Below are positions 41,301 through 50,700 of a stretch of DNA of 64,000 nt, piece after piece. Origin of the DNA: Craspedostauros australis (Eukaryota > Bacillariophyta > Bacillariophyceae > Mastogloiales > Achnanthaceae); NCBI GenBank assembly GCA_026770025.1, contig JAMXDE010000015.1, positions 1,736,001 through 1,800,000 on the forward strand, written 5' to 3'. How positions within the stretch are numbered: the first letter of the stretch is position 1; every line of letters starts with the position of its first letter. The position numbers and the translations under genes are program-made. Under the pieces are notes generated by a model that was not told where the DNA came from, did no database searches, and saw only the letters and a list, made by a program, of their open reading frames with translations.

Positions 41301-41611
41301 ACAACAAGCTCTCGGGCGCGTTGCCATTCGAAATTGGTGATCTGTCCCGGCTTGTTGCCGTCTCCATTTCGGGAAACTCCATCAACGGGGAGGTCCCGCC
41401 CCAATGGGGGAATCTGACGAACTTGGACAGCCTTCGATTGGAGAAGAACTCGATCACAGGCAACCTCACCGATGTGTTCTGCGATGGATCATTCCAATTC
41501 TCTTTGTTTAGTTCAGACTGCAAGGAACCGGACGACGGCATCCTGCCTCCAGAGACTGAGTGCGCATGCTGCACACAGTGTTGTGACCCAGATGGCACCT
41601 GCATCCCCTAG
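38378..41611 (+). CDS. Two-module LRR transmembrane protein E
   Basis: 1077 residues from ATG 38378 (MEDRKPPPRSPGDDKEGNGV). Disordered N-terminus with ADADAKAKAKA; juxtamembrane helix with a single ERMETQVQERM unit; transmembrane helix about 376-398; module 1 cap QYRALDWLANQDVT...SSVCEWGD; LRRs; CSCCSNCCDAMDNCC (about 739); module 2 cap QYRALDWLANDDLF; LRRs; end CACCTQCCDPDGTCIP. No introns. Closest to F, with which it forms a tail-to-tail inverted pair. Function is unknown beyond a membrane-anchored recognition-type architecture. Confidence 0.9.
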   Translation: MEDRKPPPRSPGDDKEGNGVMEKEDNDGAASAADDRKPAAHRQEVRIGRDRDRQRRSGGSTRTNSTADADAKAKAKARPGAQRPAGLVSPSDMSSISSGFFSPIGSEQRNTMQSRVSGSASVVPPPPLRPGAVSVSGVDASTEDIEASNASNAAYTMSQKVGAIPMSSRTTEASIGTRTAGGTGILDRSKLGYPRGTRPSQRWSNPSRAAMPSRNSVETKEEEDDEELLQPMDDPPQTVPSQPGAVSIVDNLRQSTASTFSADPSHASPVLEVHQKKPSNVSVFTMDQTKDLSTIATPITAQLASTEEDVADRVKERLEKEFAERMETQVQERMRMEKTHNGGSTVASGAVVTAEAVEVTKDDENGKSGSQSRRRTCIGIIVALVLAGIGAGVGVALSGGNSNNSSNADNRSLVTSAPTAAPIASSSPTFTPQTAEFDTLVDRLAQILEGEPANTGRNVLEDRSTTQYRALDWLANQDVTKIDLAFAPTSELLERYALAVLSYTTGGEDKWGNKYNFLTNSSVCEWGDVSGDIFGGIVACDEAGRVTEARFESNFMTGTIPKELFLLEQLTTLHINNNVITGTLPTEIGLLSNLMELHIVFLPTSGPMPTEIGRLTNLTEARFDNIGFTGTLPSEIGNLQLLQRLDISRNSLTGALPTEVGKMQALTNLQIFQNRFNGTVPVEWGQLTNLQSLGVERNKLQGNLDPIFCSGSHPNLFYFYSDCVATDDGGIPAETTCSCCSNCCDAMDNCCSTETGCPILDVEKMNNILTILEPHLQGDPIFTDLLVFNDIESPQYRALDWLANDDLFDLDLANTADEVVVERYALAVFYYATTNDGPWDTTAPILSPSSVCEWWDWEEEEGIQCDAEGSVASIILSDSNVDGDQLPSEIALFEYLTIFDCSDNYISGFLPTEIRRLSWLEELNLSFNFMSGTIPTEYGDLSSLRLLDLSLNFFKEEISSELGRLLALEELYLNDNKLSGALPFEIGDLSRLVAVSISGNSINGEVPPQWGNLTNLDSLRLEKNSITGNLTDVFCDGSFQFSLFSSDCKEPDDGILPPETECACCTQCCDPDGTCIP

Positions 41612-42470
41612 GGAATGATGAGCGGCGGAGCGTACAAGTGGGGGCAAGTCGGAGGAGGAGATAGGGAAGACAGCTCAGCAAGCTTCCTCTCATGATCGAC
41701 TCGCAGCACTTTGCTCTGTGGCATGTCATTGCAAATAGAAGCACTTACGCGTGAGACGACGAGCTATACAAAGAAGTGGTAAAGTTGTAATTGATGAGGA
41801 AGTAGTTGATGTTGATTGTAGTTGTAATGATCTAGAGGGGCATCAAAATAAGTTATAGAATATCATATCTCTTGAACCACGCCTTCTATGAAGCTCAAAG
41901 TCTTCAGGTATAGATTTTTGAAGGTAAAGACTACGTCTATTTGGTATATTGTGTTTAGAGACAACAACCCCCGAGCTCCTCACAAGGTCTCTCGATGGGG
42001 CATATGAGGTTTATCTGCAACAGACGTAAAAATATGCTTGGTTTAGATCTACAAGAAAAATGTTCTTGAGTCCCATAACAAAGTGCAGGTCGACTCACTC
42101 AGGGGTCGTAGCAGATCACTCCATAAAACTTAAAATAGGATCTAACAAAAAATGTAACGGTTGGATATTTATAAGGAGAATATAAGGATTACGAATATGT
42201 GCTTGGTGTGGATATCGCAGATGAAAAGTTAGGATGTCCATTCCAAACGATTGATCGACTCACTTGGGGGGGGGGGGGGGGGGGGGGGGGCTGAAAAGAA
42301 TGGCACTTCTTTGTGCACCTCATCGCCTCACGCGTAAGTGCTTCTATTTGTAATGACCTGCCACAGAGCAAAGTGCTGCGAGTCGATCATGAGAGGAAGC
42401 TTGTTGAGCGGTCTTCCCTGTCTCCTCCTCCGACTTGCCCCCACTTGTACGCTCTGCCGCTCATCACTCT
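41612..42470. other. Spacer between convergent genes E and F
   Basis: The first ~170 and last ~170 bases are the inverted homologous 3' flanks. The middle (about 41780-42300) is AT-rich, unmatched and without a gene. Two similar phrases, GTCGACTCACTCAGGGG (near 42090) and ATCGACTCACTTGGGGG (near 42254), lie inside it. Confidence 0.6.
42266..42290 (+). repeat. G25 homopolymer tract
   Basis: 25 consecutive G at the edge of the inverted-repeat spacer, directly before the homologous arm of F. It could form G-quadruplexes; the exact length may be an assembly estimate. Confidence 0.85.
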
Positions 42471-45400
42471 TCAGGGGACGCAGACATCATCTCGGTCGCA
42501 ACACTGTGTGCAGCATGCGCACTCGGTCTCTGGAGGCAGGATGCCGTCGTCCGGTTCCTTGCAGTCTGAACTAAACCAATCGAATTGGAATGATCCATCG
42601 CAGAACACATCGGTGAGGTTGCCTGTGATCGAGTTCCCCCGCAATTCAAGGCTGTACAAGTTCGTCAGATTCTCCCATTGGGGCGGGACCTCCCCGTTGA
42701 TGAAGTTTCCTGAAACGGCGACGGCAACAAGCTGGGACAGATCACCAATTTCGAATGGCAACGCGCCTGTGAGCTCATTATCGTCGAGGTAGAGTTCCTC
42801 CAGTGCCAACAACCTCCCGAGCTCTGATGGGATTTCCTCCTCGAAGAAGCCGAAACTGAGATCGAGAAGTCTGAGACTCCAAAGGTCTCCATATTCGGTC
42901 GGGATCGTGCCAGATATGAGGTTGGACGAGAGGCTGAGTTCCTCAAGCCAAGCCAGCTTTCCAATTTCAGTCGGGAGGAACCCCGAGATGTAATTGTCGG
43001 AGCAATCGAAGATGGTCAAGTATTCGAAAAGAGCAATCTCGGAAGGAAGCTGGTCACTGTCCACGTTTGAGTCTGAGAGGATGATTGAGGCGACGCTGCC
43101 CTCGGCGTCGCATTGGATACCTTCTTCTTCTTCCCAATCCCACCATTCGCAAACAGATGAAGGCGACAAAACAGGAGCAGTCGTGCCCCAAGGCCCATCG
43201 TTGGTAGTGGCATAGTAGAACACAGCCAAGGCATATCGCTCCACGACCACCTCATCTGCCGTGTTGGCGAGGTCGAGATCGAAGAGATCGTCATTTGCCA
43301 ACCAGTCCAGCGCGCGGTATTGCGGGCTTTCGATATCATCGAACACCAACAGGTCCGTAAAGATTGGATCGCCCTGCAGATGTGGTTCCAAGATGGTGAG
43401 TATGTTGTTCATCTTCTCGACATCCAAGATGGGACACCCTGTCTCAGTGCTGCAGCAGTTGTCCATGGCGTCGCAGCAGTTCGAGCAGCAGGAACATGTC
43501 GTTTCTGCTGGAATCCCACCATCGTCAGTGGCAACGCAATCTGAGTAGAAGTCATAAAGGTCGAGATGCAAGCCTGAGCAAAAGATTGGATCCAAGTTGC
43601 CCTGCAATTTGTTTCGCTCCACACCGAGACTCTGCAGGTTGGTAAGCTGGCCCCACTCGACTGGGACTGTCCCGTTGAATTTGTTCTGAAAGATCTGCAG
43701 GTTGATCAGGGCTTGCATCTTACCGACGTCGGTCGGCAACGCGCCTGTCAGGGAGTTTTCGGAGATGTCCAGCCGCTGAAGTAATTGCAGGTTGCCAATC
43801 TCGGACGGAAGCGTACCGGTGAAGCCAATCTGATCTAATTGAGCGTTCATCAAGTTGGCCAGACGGCCGATCTCCGTGGGCATCGGGCCGGACATTGGGA
43901 GGAAGACTATCGCGAGTTCCATCAAGTTTGATAATAGACCAACTTCGGTTGGCAGCGTTCCAGTAATGACGTTGTTGATGATGTACAAGCTGGTGAGCTG
44001 TTCAAGGAGGAAGAGCTCTTTCGGAATGGTGCCAGTCATGAAGTTGGACTCAAACCTTGCTTCAGTCACCCTGCCGGCTTCGTCACACGAAACAATGCCG
44101 CCGAAGTCATCAATGATATCACCCCATTCGCAGACGCTGCTGTTGGTAAGAAAATTGAATTTGTTCCCCCACTTGTCCTCGCCTCCGGTCGTGTAGTACA
44201 GAACGGCGAGTGCGTAGCGTTCGAGGAGCTCGGATGTGGGCGCGAAGGCCAGGTCGATCTTTGTGACGTCTTGATTTGCGAGCCAGTCCAATGCTCTGTA
44301 CTGTGTAGTGGATCGATCCTCCAGTACATCGCGTCCAGTGTTTGCCGGTTCACCTTCCAGGATCTGTGCCAGACGATCGACGAGCGTGTCGAATTCTGCT
44401 GTCTGCGGTGTGAAGGTCGGGCTCGGTGATGCGATGGGAGCTGCGGTTGGTGCCGACGTTACGAGAGATCTGTTGTCGGCGTTGGAGGGGCTGTTGGAGT
44501 TGCCGCCTGATAGTGCCACGCCGACTCCAGCGCCGATCCCTGCCAGCACCAAAGCGACGATGATGCCAATGCACGTCCTGCGCCTGCTTTGACTGCCGGA
44601 CTTGCCGTTTTCGTCGTCCTTCGTGACCTCCACCGCTTCGGCGGTGACAACTGCGCCACTCGCGACCGTGCTGCCGCCATTGCGCGCTTTCTCCAAGCGC
44701 ATGCGCTCCTGTACCTGTGCTTCCATGCGCTCCGCGAACTCCTTCTCGAGACGCTCCTTGACACGATCCGCCACGTCCTCTTCGGTTGGAGCCAGCTGGG
44801 CTGTGATGGGTGTGGCGATTGTGGACAGGTCTTCGGTTTGGTCCATGGTAAAGACGGAGACGTCGGAAGGCGCATTCTGATGCACCTCCGCGACCGGTGG
44901 AGCGTGGGACAGATCCGTGGAGAAGGTAGATGCTGTGGACGGGCGCAAGTTGTCGGCATTTGAAGTGGCGCCTGGTTGGCTCGGCACCGTCTGTGGCATG
45001 TCATCCCCTACCTGCAGCAGCTCGTCTTCATCCTGCTTCGTCTCAGTTGAACTGTGGCTGGGCTTGGTGATCCTGCTGGGCTTGGAATCCCGTTGCGGCG
45101 GCCGCGTGCCCCGAGGGAAGCTGGGTTTCTTGCCGTCATGTTCGCTACCGGCGTCCGACCTGTCGAAGGTCTTGGCGGATGCAGGGACAGCCCCGACCTT
45201 CTGCGACATCGTGTACGCTGCATTGGACGCATTGGAAGCTTCAATATCTTCTCTCGATGCATCAACGCCTGGAACTGACACTGCTCCTGGTCGCAGCGGC
45301 GGCGGAGGCGGAACGACTGATGCTGACGCTGGCGCTCGCGACTGCACTGAATTGCGTTGCTCCGATCCAATGGCGGAGAAGGAGCCGCTTCCACCTTCTG

Positions 45401-45809
45401 ACATTTCGCTGGGGCGGGCCAGGCCAGCAGCGCGCAGAGCTCCGGCTCGGGCCTTTGCTTTGGCATCAGCGTCCGCGGTAGAGTTGGTCTTGGTTGATGC
45501 TCCGCTGCTGCGTTTCCTGTCTCTGTCTCGACCGATGCGGACCTCCCGACGGCGCGATGGTAGCTTGGGCCTGCTGCCCTGGTCGTCGTCGTTGTCGGTC
45601 TCCTTCAAGGACTTTTCGGAGGTGTTCAGGTACGCTCCTGGAACGGCGTTCGCTGGCGGTTGCTTCTTCTGGCCATCGTCATTGTCTTCCTTCTTGGCAT
45701 CCTTCTTGGGACTCCTCTTGGGACTCCTCTTGGCATCCTTCTTGGCATCCCTCTTGGCATCCCTTTTGGCATCGCCATCCCTCTTTGGTGGGAGCTTTCG
45801 GTCGTCCAT
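42471..45809 (-). CDS. Two-module LRR transmembrane protein F
   Basis: 1112 residues from ATG 45809 (MDDRKLPPKRDGD). Unique among the copies is a basic/acidic repeat at about residues 10-38: several (K/R)DAK units, then SPKRSPKK. Then the common disordered region, one ERMEAQVQERM juxtamembrane unit, transmembrane helix about 407-430, module 1 cap QYRALDWLANQDVT...SSVCEWGD, LRRs, CSCCSNCCDAMDNCC (about 773), module 2 with LRRs, end CACCTQCCDRDDVCVP. No introns. Inverted partner of E. Confidence 0.9.
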   Translation of the reverse strand: MDDRKLPPKRDGDAKRDAKRDAKKDAKRSPKRSPKKDAKKEDNDDGQKKQPPANAVPGAYLNTSEKSLKETDNDDDQGSRPKLPSRRREVRIGRDRDRKRSSGASTKTNSTADADAKAKARAGALRAAGLARPSEMSEGGSGSFSAIGSEQRNSVQSRAPASASVVPPPPPLRPGAVSVPGVDASREDIEASNASNAAYTMSQKVGAVPASAKTFDRSDAGSEHDGKKPSFPRGTRPPQRDSKPSRITKPSHSSTETKQDEDELLQVGDDMPQTVPSQPGATSNADNLRPSTASTFSTDLSHAPPVAEVHQNAPSDVSVFTMDQTEDLSTIATPITAQLAPTEEDVADRVKERLEKEFAERMEAQVQERMRLEKARNGGSTVASGAVVTAEAVEVTKDDENGKSGSQSRRRTCIGIIVALVLAGIGAGVGVALSGGNSNSPSNADNRSLVTSAPTAAPIASPSPTFTPQTAEFDTLVDRLAQILEGEPANTGRDVLEDRSTTQYRALDWLANQDVTKIDLAFAPTSELLERYALAVLYYTTGGEDKWGNKFNFLTNSSVCEWGDIIDDFGGIVSCDEAGRVTEARFESNFMTGTIPKELFLLEQLTSLYIINNVITGTLPTEVGLLSNLMELAIVFLPMSGPMPTEIGRLANLMNAQLDQIGFTGTLPSEIGNLQLLQRLDISENSLTGALPTDVGKMQALINLQIFQNKFNGTVPVEWGQLTNLQSLGVERNKLQGNLDPIFCSGLHLDLYDFYSDCVATDDGGIPAETTCSCCSNCCDAMDNCCSTETGCPILDVEKMNNILTILEPHLQGDPIFTDLLVFDDIESPQYRALDWLANDDLFDLDLANTADEVVVERYALAVFYYATTNDGPWGTTAPVLSPSSVCEWWDWEEEEGIQCDAEGSVASIILSDSNVDSDQLPSEIALFEYLTIFDCSDNYISGFLPTEIGKLAWLEELSLSSNLISGTIPTEYGDLWSLRLLDLSFGFFEEEIPSELGRLLALEELYLDDNELTGALPFEIGDLSQLVAVAVSGNFINGEVPPQWENLTNLYSLELRGNSITGNLTDVFCDGSFQFDWFSSDCKEPDDGILPPETECACCTQCCDRDDVCVP

Positions 45810-46891
45810 CACGGTCGTGCTTTGCGAGTATTATTTCTGTTATTTTACGTCGTTCTCTGCGATTGTATTCAATGTATTATTCTATGCTCGAGCGCAAGGA
45901 TTGGTTGTGTCCAATTCGGAATCAGGGTTAATGAGCTTTTTGGCGTTGTTGTTTGTTGGTTGTTGGTTGTTGGCATTGCTCATGATGGCGCAGGTCGTTT
46001 CTCTGCGTTTGGTTCAGTTGTGCGAGTGGTCCGTTTCACCAGTACTTGCCAAATCGGTGGTGATGCCCACACGAGAGCGACAGGTCGCGCGGAGCCAGCT
46101 CGGCCATCACGTTCGGCTGATTGATAAAAACGAGGAAGATTTCGCGCGTGCTGGCTTCCATCACACGCGGTTGTGCGCGGTCAGCCGTGACAACTAATAA
46201 TTCCGTTTCTGCAGCGAAGTGGTGTCGCAATGACTGGCGGAGGCTTTGGTGTTGCGTTCCTTCGGCAACCAGAAAGAAGAACAAGGATGGCTTTTGGCCT
46301 TCGCGACGCCATTTCATGACACTCTTTTGTTCCCGTACAGCTTAATTATGCGTGATCATCTCCGTTTCCGCCTACTATTTCTTTCGGGTGTCTGTGCCAA
46401 ACCCGAGACCAAAGCTTGACACGATCAACGCAAGTGTCGGACCAAAGCAAGAATGTGTTGTGGCTGGTACCAGTCAACGAATGAATAACCCACGGAAGAG
46501 CGGAAGGGGCTGTTGTGTTGCGCTTCGCACATGCGCCATAGTGAACTTCGCCGTTCACTTATCCCATCGGGATTTCTTTCATGGCTGTTGGGAACCGGAC
46601 CACCCCGGGAGCTGCGGTATTTCAATATATGTTCTGTATTTTCTTATGTTGTTTCCCTGTTCGTCTGTCCATGAACGGTTCCGTGCTTCTTCTCATTTAT
46701 CTAGATTAGATTCCATAGACTCTCGTGACGATCCAAACAAGATTCCGATTGTGGGAAAGGAACACAAACAAGCAAAAACATACATCCATTCCACATGTTG
46801 CCAAAGGTACCATGAATCTTATCCCGTGATAGCCATGCTCTGATCCGACACTATTACATCGGGCGAGGGCTCAGAGTGAAGAGCGCCAACC
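45810..46891. other. Intergenic region between divergent genes F and H
   Basis: 1.08 kb holding the two promoters. The sequence upstream of F does not match that of B or E. Short frames on both strands lack recognisable domains. Nothing else seen. Confidence 0.5.
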
Positions 46892-48148
46892 ATGGTGGAT
46901 TTGAAGTCACGACAAGCCCCCATCACATCCATCACATCTATCGCATCAACCACATCAACCACATCAACTGCCACAGCAGCTACGAATGCAACCAGGAAAT
47001 CATCGCACCGCCGATGGGCCACCAAGACAGGATTTGCTCTGCTGCTGTTGCTGTCGGTGTTGAGTCTGTGCACGCTGACTGCGAACAGATCCATCATCGG
47101 CACGATACCGGCCGCTGCCACTTGTCTGCAATCATCGCGTTCCTGCGACTGCGCCAACTCGACTGACTCAACGAGAACTACCAACGATGTGGACGCCAAC
47201 GATGCGGACGCCGGTGAAAACGACTACCAATGGCTGGGCAACCACTGGATCCCACCACCGGGCATCCCGACCTACAACCTGCAGCAGATCCAGGAGACGT
47301 TCTCCAAGCACCACACCTTGATCGTTGGCGATTCCACGGCGCGGCGCATGTACGGCACCTTGTCACAGCTCCTCAAGAAGCAGAACAGCAGTGCCGACGT
47401 GACCGTGCGCGAATTGGACACTCCTTACGTCATCGACATCAACAAACATCGCGGTTTGCCGCAATGGTGCAAGCAGCGCGATTTCGTCTTTCCCAAGAAG
47501 AATCAGATGAATGTCACCAGCAATGCCACCAGCAATGCCACCAGCGAGATTTCAACATCCATCTTGCAGCAAGTGTGGGACCATCCTGCCGACAAGCGCG
47601 CATTTCATTGCCGCGACATCGCGGCGTCGCCTCACCACGCGTTACGCAAGGACATGCCCATGATGCGGTTCGATTTTGGACAATCGAACTGTTACAAGGA
47701 TCTGCTGCATTTCGCCGATGTCGACGCTGCCAACGACCGGGCCATCTCGAAGAATTACACGCTGATTGTGTTCGGCATCGGCATTTGGGAGGTGGTCAAC
47801 CCCAGGGCCTGCAAGATGCAACGCAATGTGACGCAACGTCTGCAAGATTCCTTCGATCGCATGCGGGATTGGGCCACTGCTGTGATGTGGCGCACGTCGG
47901 GATACGACGCAACGAACTCGGACACGCAGTTGCTGGACGATCTCAACGAGCGTTCGCGGGGGCTGGCGAAGAAACTGCAGCAGGAAGAGGGTCGTCGCAA
48001 TGTGGATGTCGTGGATTGGGGCAAGGCCATGTTGCCAAGGAGCTTCCCACCGCAGCGCATCCAAGGGGATATCGACGCGCATTACGGATTAGAAGCGCGC
48101 TTGCTGTGCATCCAGATGCTGGTCCACAAGTTGAGGCAACTGGAGTAG
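46892..48148 (+). CDS. Type II membrane SGNH / PC-esterase-like protein H
   Basis: 418 residues, single exon. The N-terminus is Ser/Thr/Ala-rich, then a basic stretch and one transmembrane helix at about 48-66 (GFALLLLLSVLSLCTLTA), giving an N-cytoplasmic signal-anchor as in Golgi enzymes. The lumenal part has TLIVGDSTARRMYG (about 143-155; the GDS Ser is the predicted nucleophile), a GIGIWEVVNP block and DIDAHYGLEARLL near 393-404 (the DxxHY pair). This is the motif set of PC-esterase/TBL-type polysaccharide O-acetyltransferases and GDSL-like hydrolases. NXS/T sites (NVTSNATSNATS) suggest glycosylation. Substrate unknown; cell-wall or mucilage polysaccharide modification is inferred. Confidence 0.75.
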   Translation: MVDLKSRQAPITSITSIASTTSTTSTATAATNATRKSSHRRWATKTGFALLLLLSVLSLCTLTANRSIIGTIPAAATCLQSSRSCDCANSTDSTRTTNDVDANDADAGENDYQWLGNHWIPPPGIPTYNLQQIQETFSKHHTLIVGDSTARRMYGTLSQLLKKQNSSADVTVRELDTPYVIDINKHRGLPQWCKQRDFVFPKKNQMNVTSNATSNATSEISTSILQQVWDHPADKRAFHCRDIAASPHHALRKDMPMMRFDFGQSNCYKDLLHFADVDAANDRAISKNYTLIVFGIGIWEVVNPRACKMQRNVTQRLQDSFDRMRDWATAVMWRTSGYDATNSDTQLLDDLNERSRGLAKKLQQEEGRRNVDVVDWGKAMLPRSFPPQRIQGDIDAHYGLEARLLCIQMLVHKLRQLE

Positions 48149-48744
48149 CTGTGCATTACGGGGGTGATGCTGTGAATGATATGTGAAGTGTTGCGCCACG
48201 AAGGTACACCATAACAGCAGAGTAGAATGCGAGCATCTGATCTCTTGTGGAAGCAGATCGATGCCACAAGAATCGGAGGGAAGCGGAAGTAGTCCATCGA
48301 ATCAATTCGCGCATTTTGCAGTCCCTTTCGCCAAAGTTTTTGGTGTTGTTCTGTGTTGGATCTTGTCACTGTTCGTAACGGTCACAACAGCGTGACGCCT
48401 CCACGCAGAAAGCGGAGATTCACGACGTGATGTTGTCATTCGTGTTTCGCATTGTGTATTCGCATCGCTGTCTGTATCCTTGGCATTGCCCCCACAACCA
48501 CTTCTGTAGTAGTACCATCTGTGCGCCACGCCAGTTGCCAACACGAACAATCCTCGACTTCGATCTCCTTCATTTCGCACGATCCAAGCGAGAAGGCAGC
48601 ATCGACCTCCGCGACAATCGTATTCACAGCAGCAACAACAGCAACAGAGCGGCGGCAACATTTGCGATTGACGCGAGAGCAGAAACCAAGCAAGTGGACA
48701 TCATCTCCCATCTATCAACCAAGAGCACAGAACAAAGAACAATC
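48149..48744. other. Intergenic region between H and G
   Basis: About 600 bases. The frame of gene G is open upstream to 48427, but that extension is rich in Cys, His and Arg and looks like untranslated leader. The likely promoter and 5' UTR of G; no other feature seen. Confidence 0.5.
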
Positions 48745-50700
48745 ATGGCCTCACCTCCCCAATACCACAATCCTGCCAGCGACATTGGCAATGGCAATGG
48801 CATTGATCATCCTGATGGTCTGACGAACCACATCCCTCACGACTTGGCTCTGCACGAGGACGGCACGAACGATGCATCCATGAACAGCGGCAACGCCAGC
48901 GGCACGCGCATTGGCAGCGACGGGCTGATCAAGACGCCCATGCCACCGTCACCCCTGGAAGTTGACAGCGAAAGCATGGAAGATGAGGATGACAATGACG
49001 ATCTCTACGACTTCTACCTGGACCGAACGCGCAAGATGCAAAGGCATCGACGATCCCAGATCTTCAACTGGATCTGTCTGGCTGTGGTCCTCATCATCGT
49101 GCTCTCGATTCTGCTGTCTCGGGCCGTGGGCGGGGGCGATAGCGATAGCGACGATGGCCGGTCCTCCTCCCCGAATCAGAACGGAAGTCTTGACAGCTCC
49201 AGCGACGATGCACCATCATCATCGCCGACCGCGGATCCTGTCCGGATACTCATGAACAGCTGGATCGACAACGTGCTGCAGTACGAACCTCTCTTGAACA
49301 CCTCGGGGTTGCGAGACGTGCCCCTGCAATCATCGACGCCACAGTACAAGGCGCTGGAGTACATGTCGACGATGGACGATGCGTATCTTAGTGACTTGCT
49401 GGGCCTCGGCGCCGATCCCGGTCTCACGCTGCACCAGGCCCTGCAGGACGTATCCGGTCGCGATCGCGAGTTCCTCATCGAAAGGTACATCCTCATCGTC
49501 TTTTACTTCGGTCTCAATGGCCCGCAGTGGGATACGAACGGAAAACGCCCGCAGGTCAAGTTCCTCACGAACACCTCCGTCTGCGACTGGACGTCGGGCA
49601 ATGCCCAGTTCGGCATGATCGATTGCGACCACGATGGCATGGTCTCCGTCATCGACCTCGCGGGGCATGAGATCACGGGCGATCGAATGCCCACGGAGAT
49701 TGGTGCTCTCGGGTCGGTGCAAAAGATATATCTGGGTGAGTGGGCGATACTGTTACCAACCGACAAAGTCTGTTTGTGTCGTGTTTTGTGTTGCAAAATG
49801 GATGGGAGTGGACACCGCACTTGAGTATTTGAATGCGTCGAATTCCATTCGTTCACAGCGTTGCATTGCAGGCGATTGGAACTCACAAACTCTCCATACC
49901 ACACATACTCGCATGCTTCTTTTTCATCATCGTCATTCTCTGTCTCATTCATGCAACGATAGACCAAAACAACATCGCCGGTCCCATCCCCAGCGAGATT
50001 GGCAATCTCTCGGTGCTCAGAATCTTGCATTTAGGTACGTTTGATGCGAGCGAGACAATGGCAGCTTCCATGATCTCCCCTCCTTCGTTTTCTTCACGTT
50101 CTTCCTTCGTTCTTCGTTGCGACAGAAACCTGGAGGCTTTGCGTCATGTTTCGTTGGCCATGCTGCGCCGTGGTATTCCATTTCATCCTCTCACAAATTT
50201 GTATTTGTCGCATGCGCCCCTCTCTTGCATCATACGACCGGGAATTCAATCATGTTCGTACGCACGGCCGCACATCCACAGACTACAATCAGTTGTCTGG
50301 CGTGATACCGTCCGAGCTGGACAATTTGGAGAAGTTACAGTCTGTCACGCTCGGTGAGTGCTTGCGGAGACACACAAACGCGCCTTTATTCGGAGTTTGG
50401 CCTTCCATTGGCTCTCGTTTCGCATTGACGCAATTCATTCTGACCATCTTGTAATGCTCCTCCTTGAATCCCACATGTCTTCTATCCTCGTGCTCTGCCT
50501 CCGCAATACATACCATCCACATGCTGTGACTGTATGCACTTGATTTACGCAATGGCAACTTAGACAGGAACAACCTGACAGGCAACCTCACGGACATATT
50601 CTGCGTGAACCACAACGGCATCAACACGATCGAGGCCGATTGTTCCGGCGCTTCTCCAAAGGTGGAATGTTCCTGCTGTCTGGGTTGTTCACCGCAATGA
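48745..50700 (+). CDS. Single-module LRR transmembrane protein G, four exons
   Basis: Exons 48745-49735, 49963-50034, 50282-50353 and 50564-50700 give 423 residues. All introns (227, 247, 210 bp) are GT-AG, phase 1. Exons 2 and 3 are each exactly 72 nt, one 24-residue LRR (DQNNIAGPIPSEIGNLSVLR; DYNQLSGVIPSELDNLEKLQ). Start MASPPQYHNP; acidic disordered N-terminus; transmembrane helix about 105-127 (IFNWICLAVVLIIVLSILLS); cap PQYKALEYMSTMD...LIERYILIVFYFG...SVCDW; LRRs; end CSCCLGCSPQ. Same plan as B/D/E/F but one module. The later introns are inferred from splice signals and repeat continuity. Confidence 0.88.

Larger units (their letters stand above)
38378..45809. repeat. Large inverted duplication of genes E and F
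   Basis: Arms are about 38380-41780 and 42300-45809, each holding an LRR gene with its 3' flank, in opposite orientation around a ~520-bp unmatched spacer. The 3' flanks share long runs such as GCAAAGTGCTGCGAGTCGAT in inverse orientation. Protein copies are mostly alike from the transmembrane helix to the C-terminus and differ more in the N-terminal region. Confidence 0.85.

Noticed and set aside
47230-48186. 318-codon second-frame ORF overlapping gene H
   Set aside because: Arg/His/Gln-rich shadow of H; the membrane anchor, GDS and DxxHY motifs are all in the H frame.
48427-48744. N-terminal extension of gene G to an upstream start
   Set aside because: The extension has leader-like composition and does not fit the family plan of a disordered N-terminus followed by one membrane helix; ATG 48745 was preferred.
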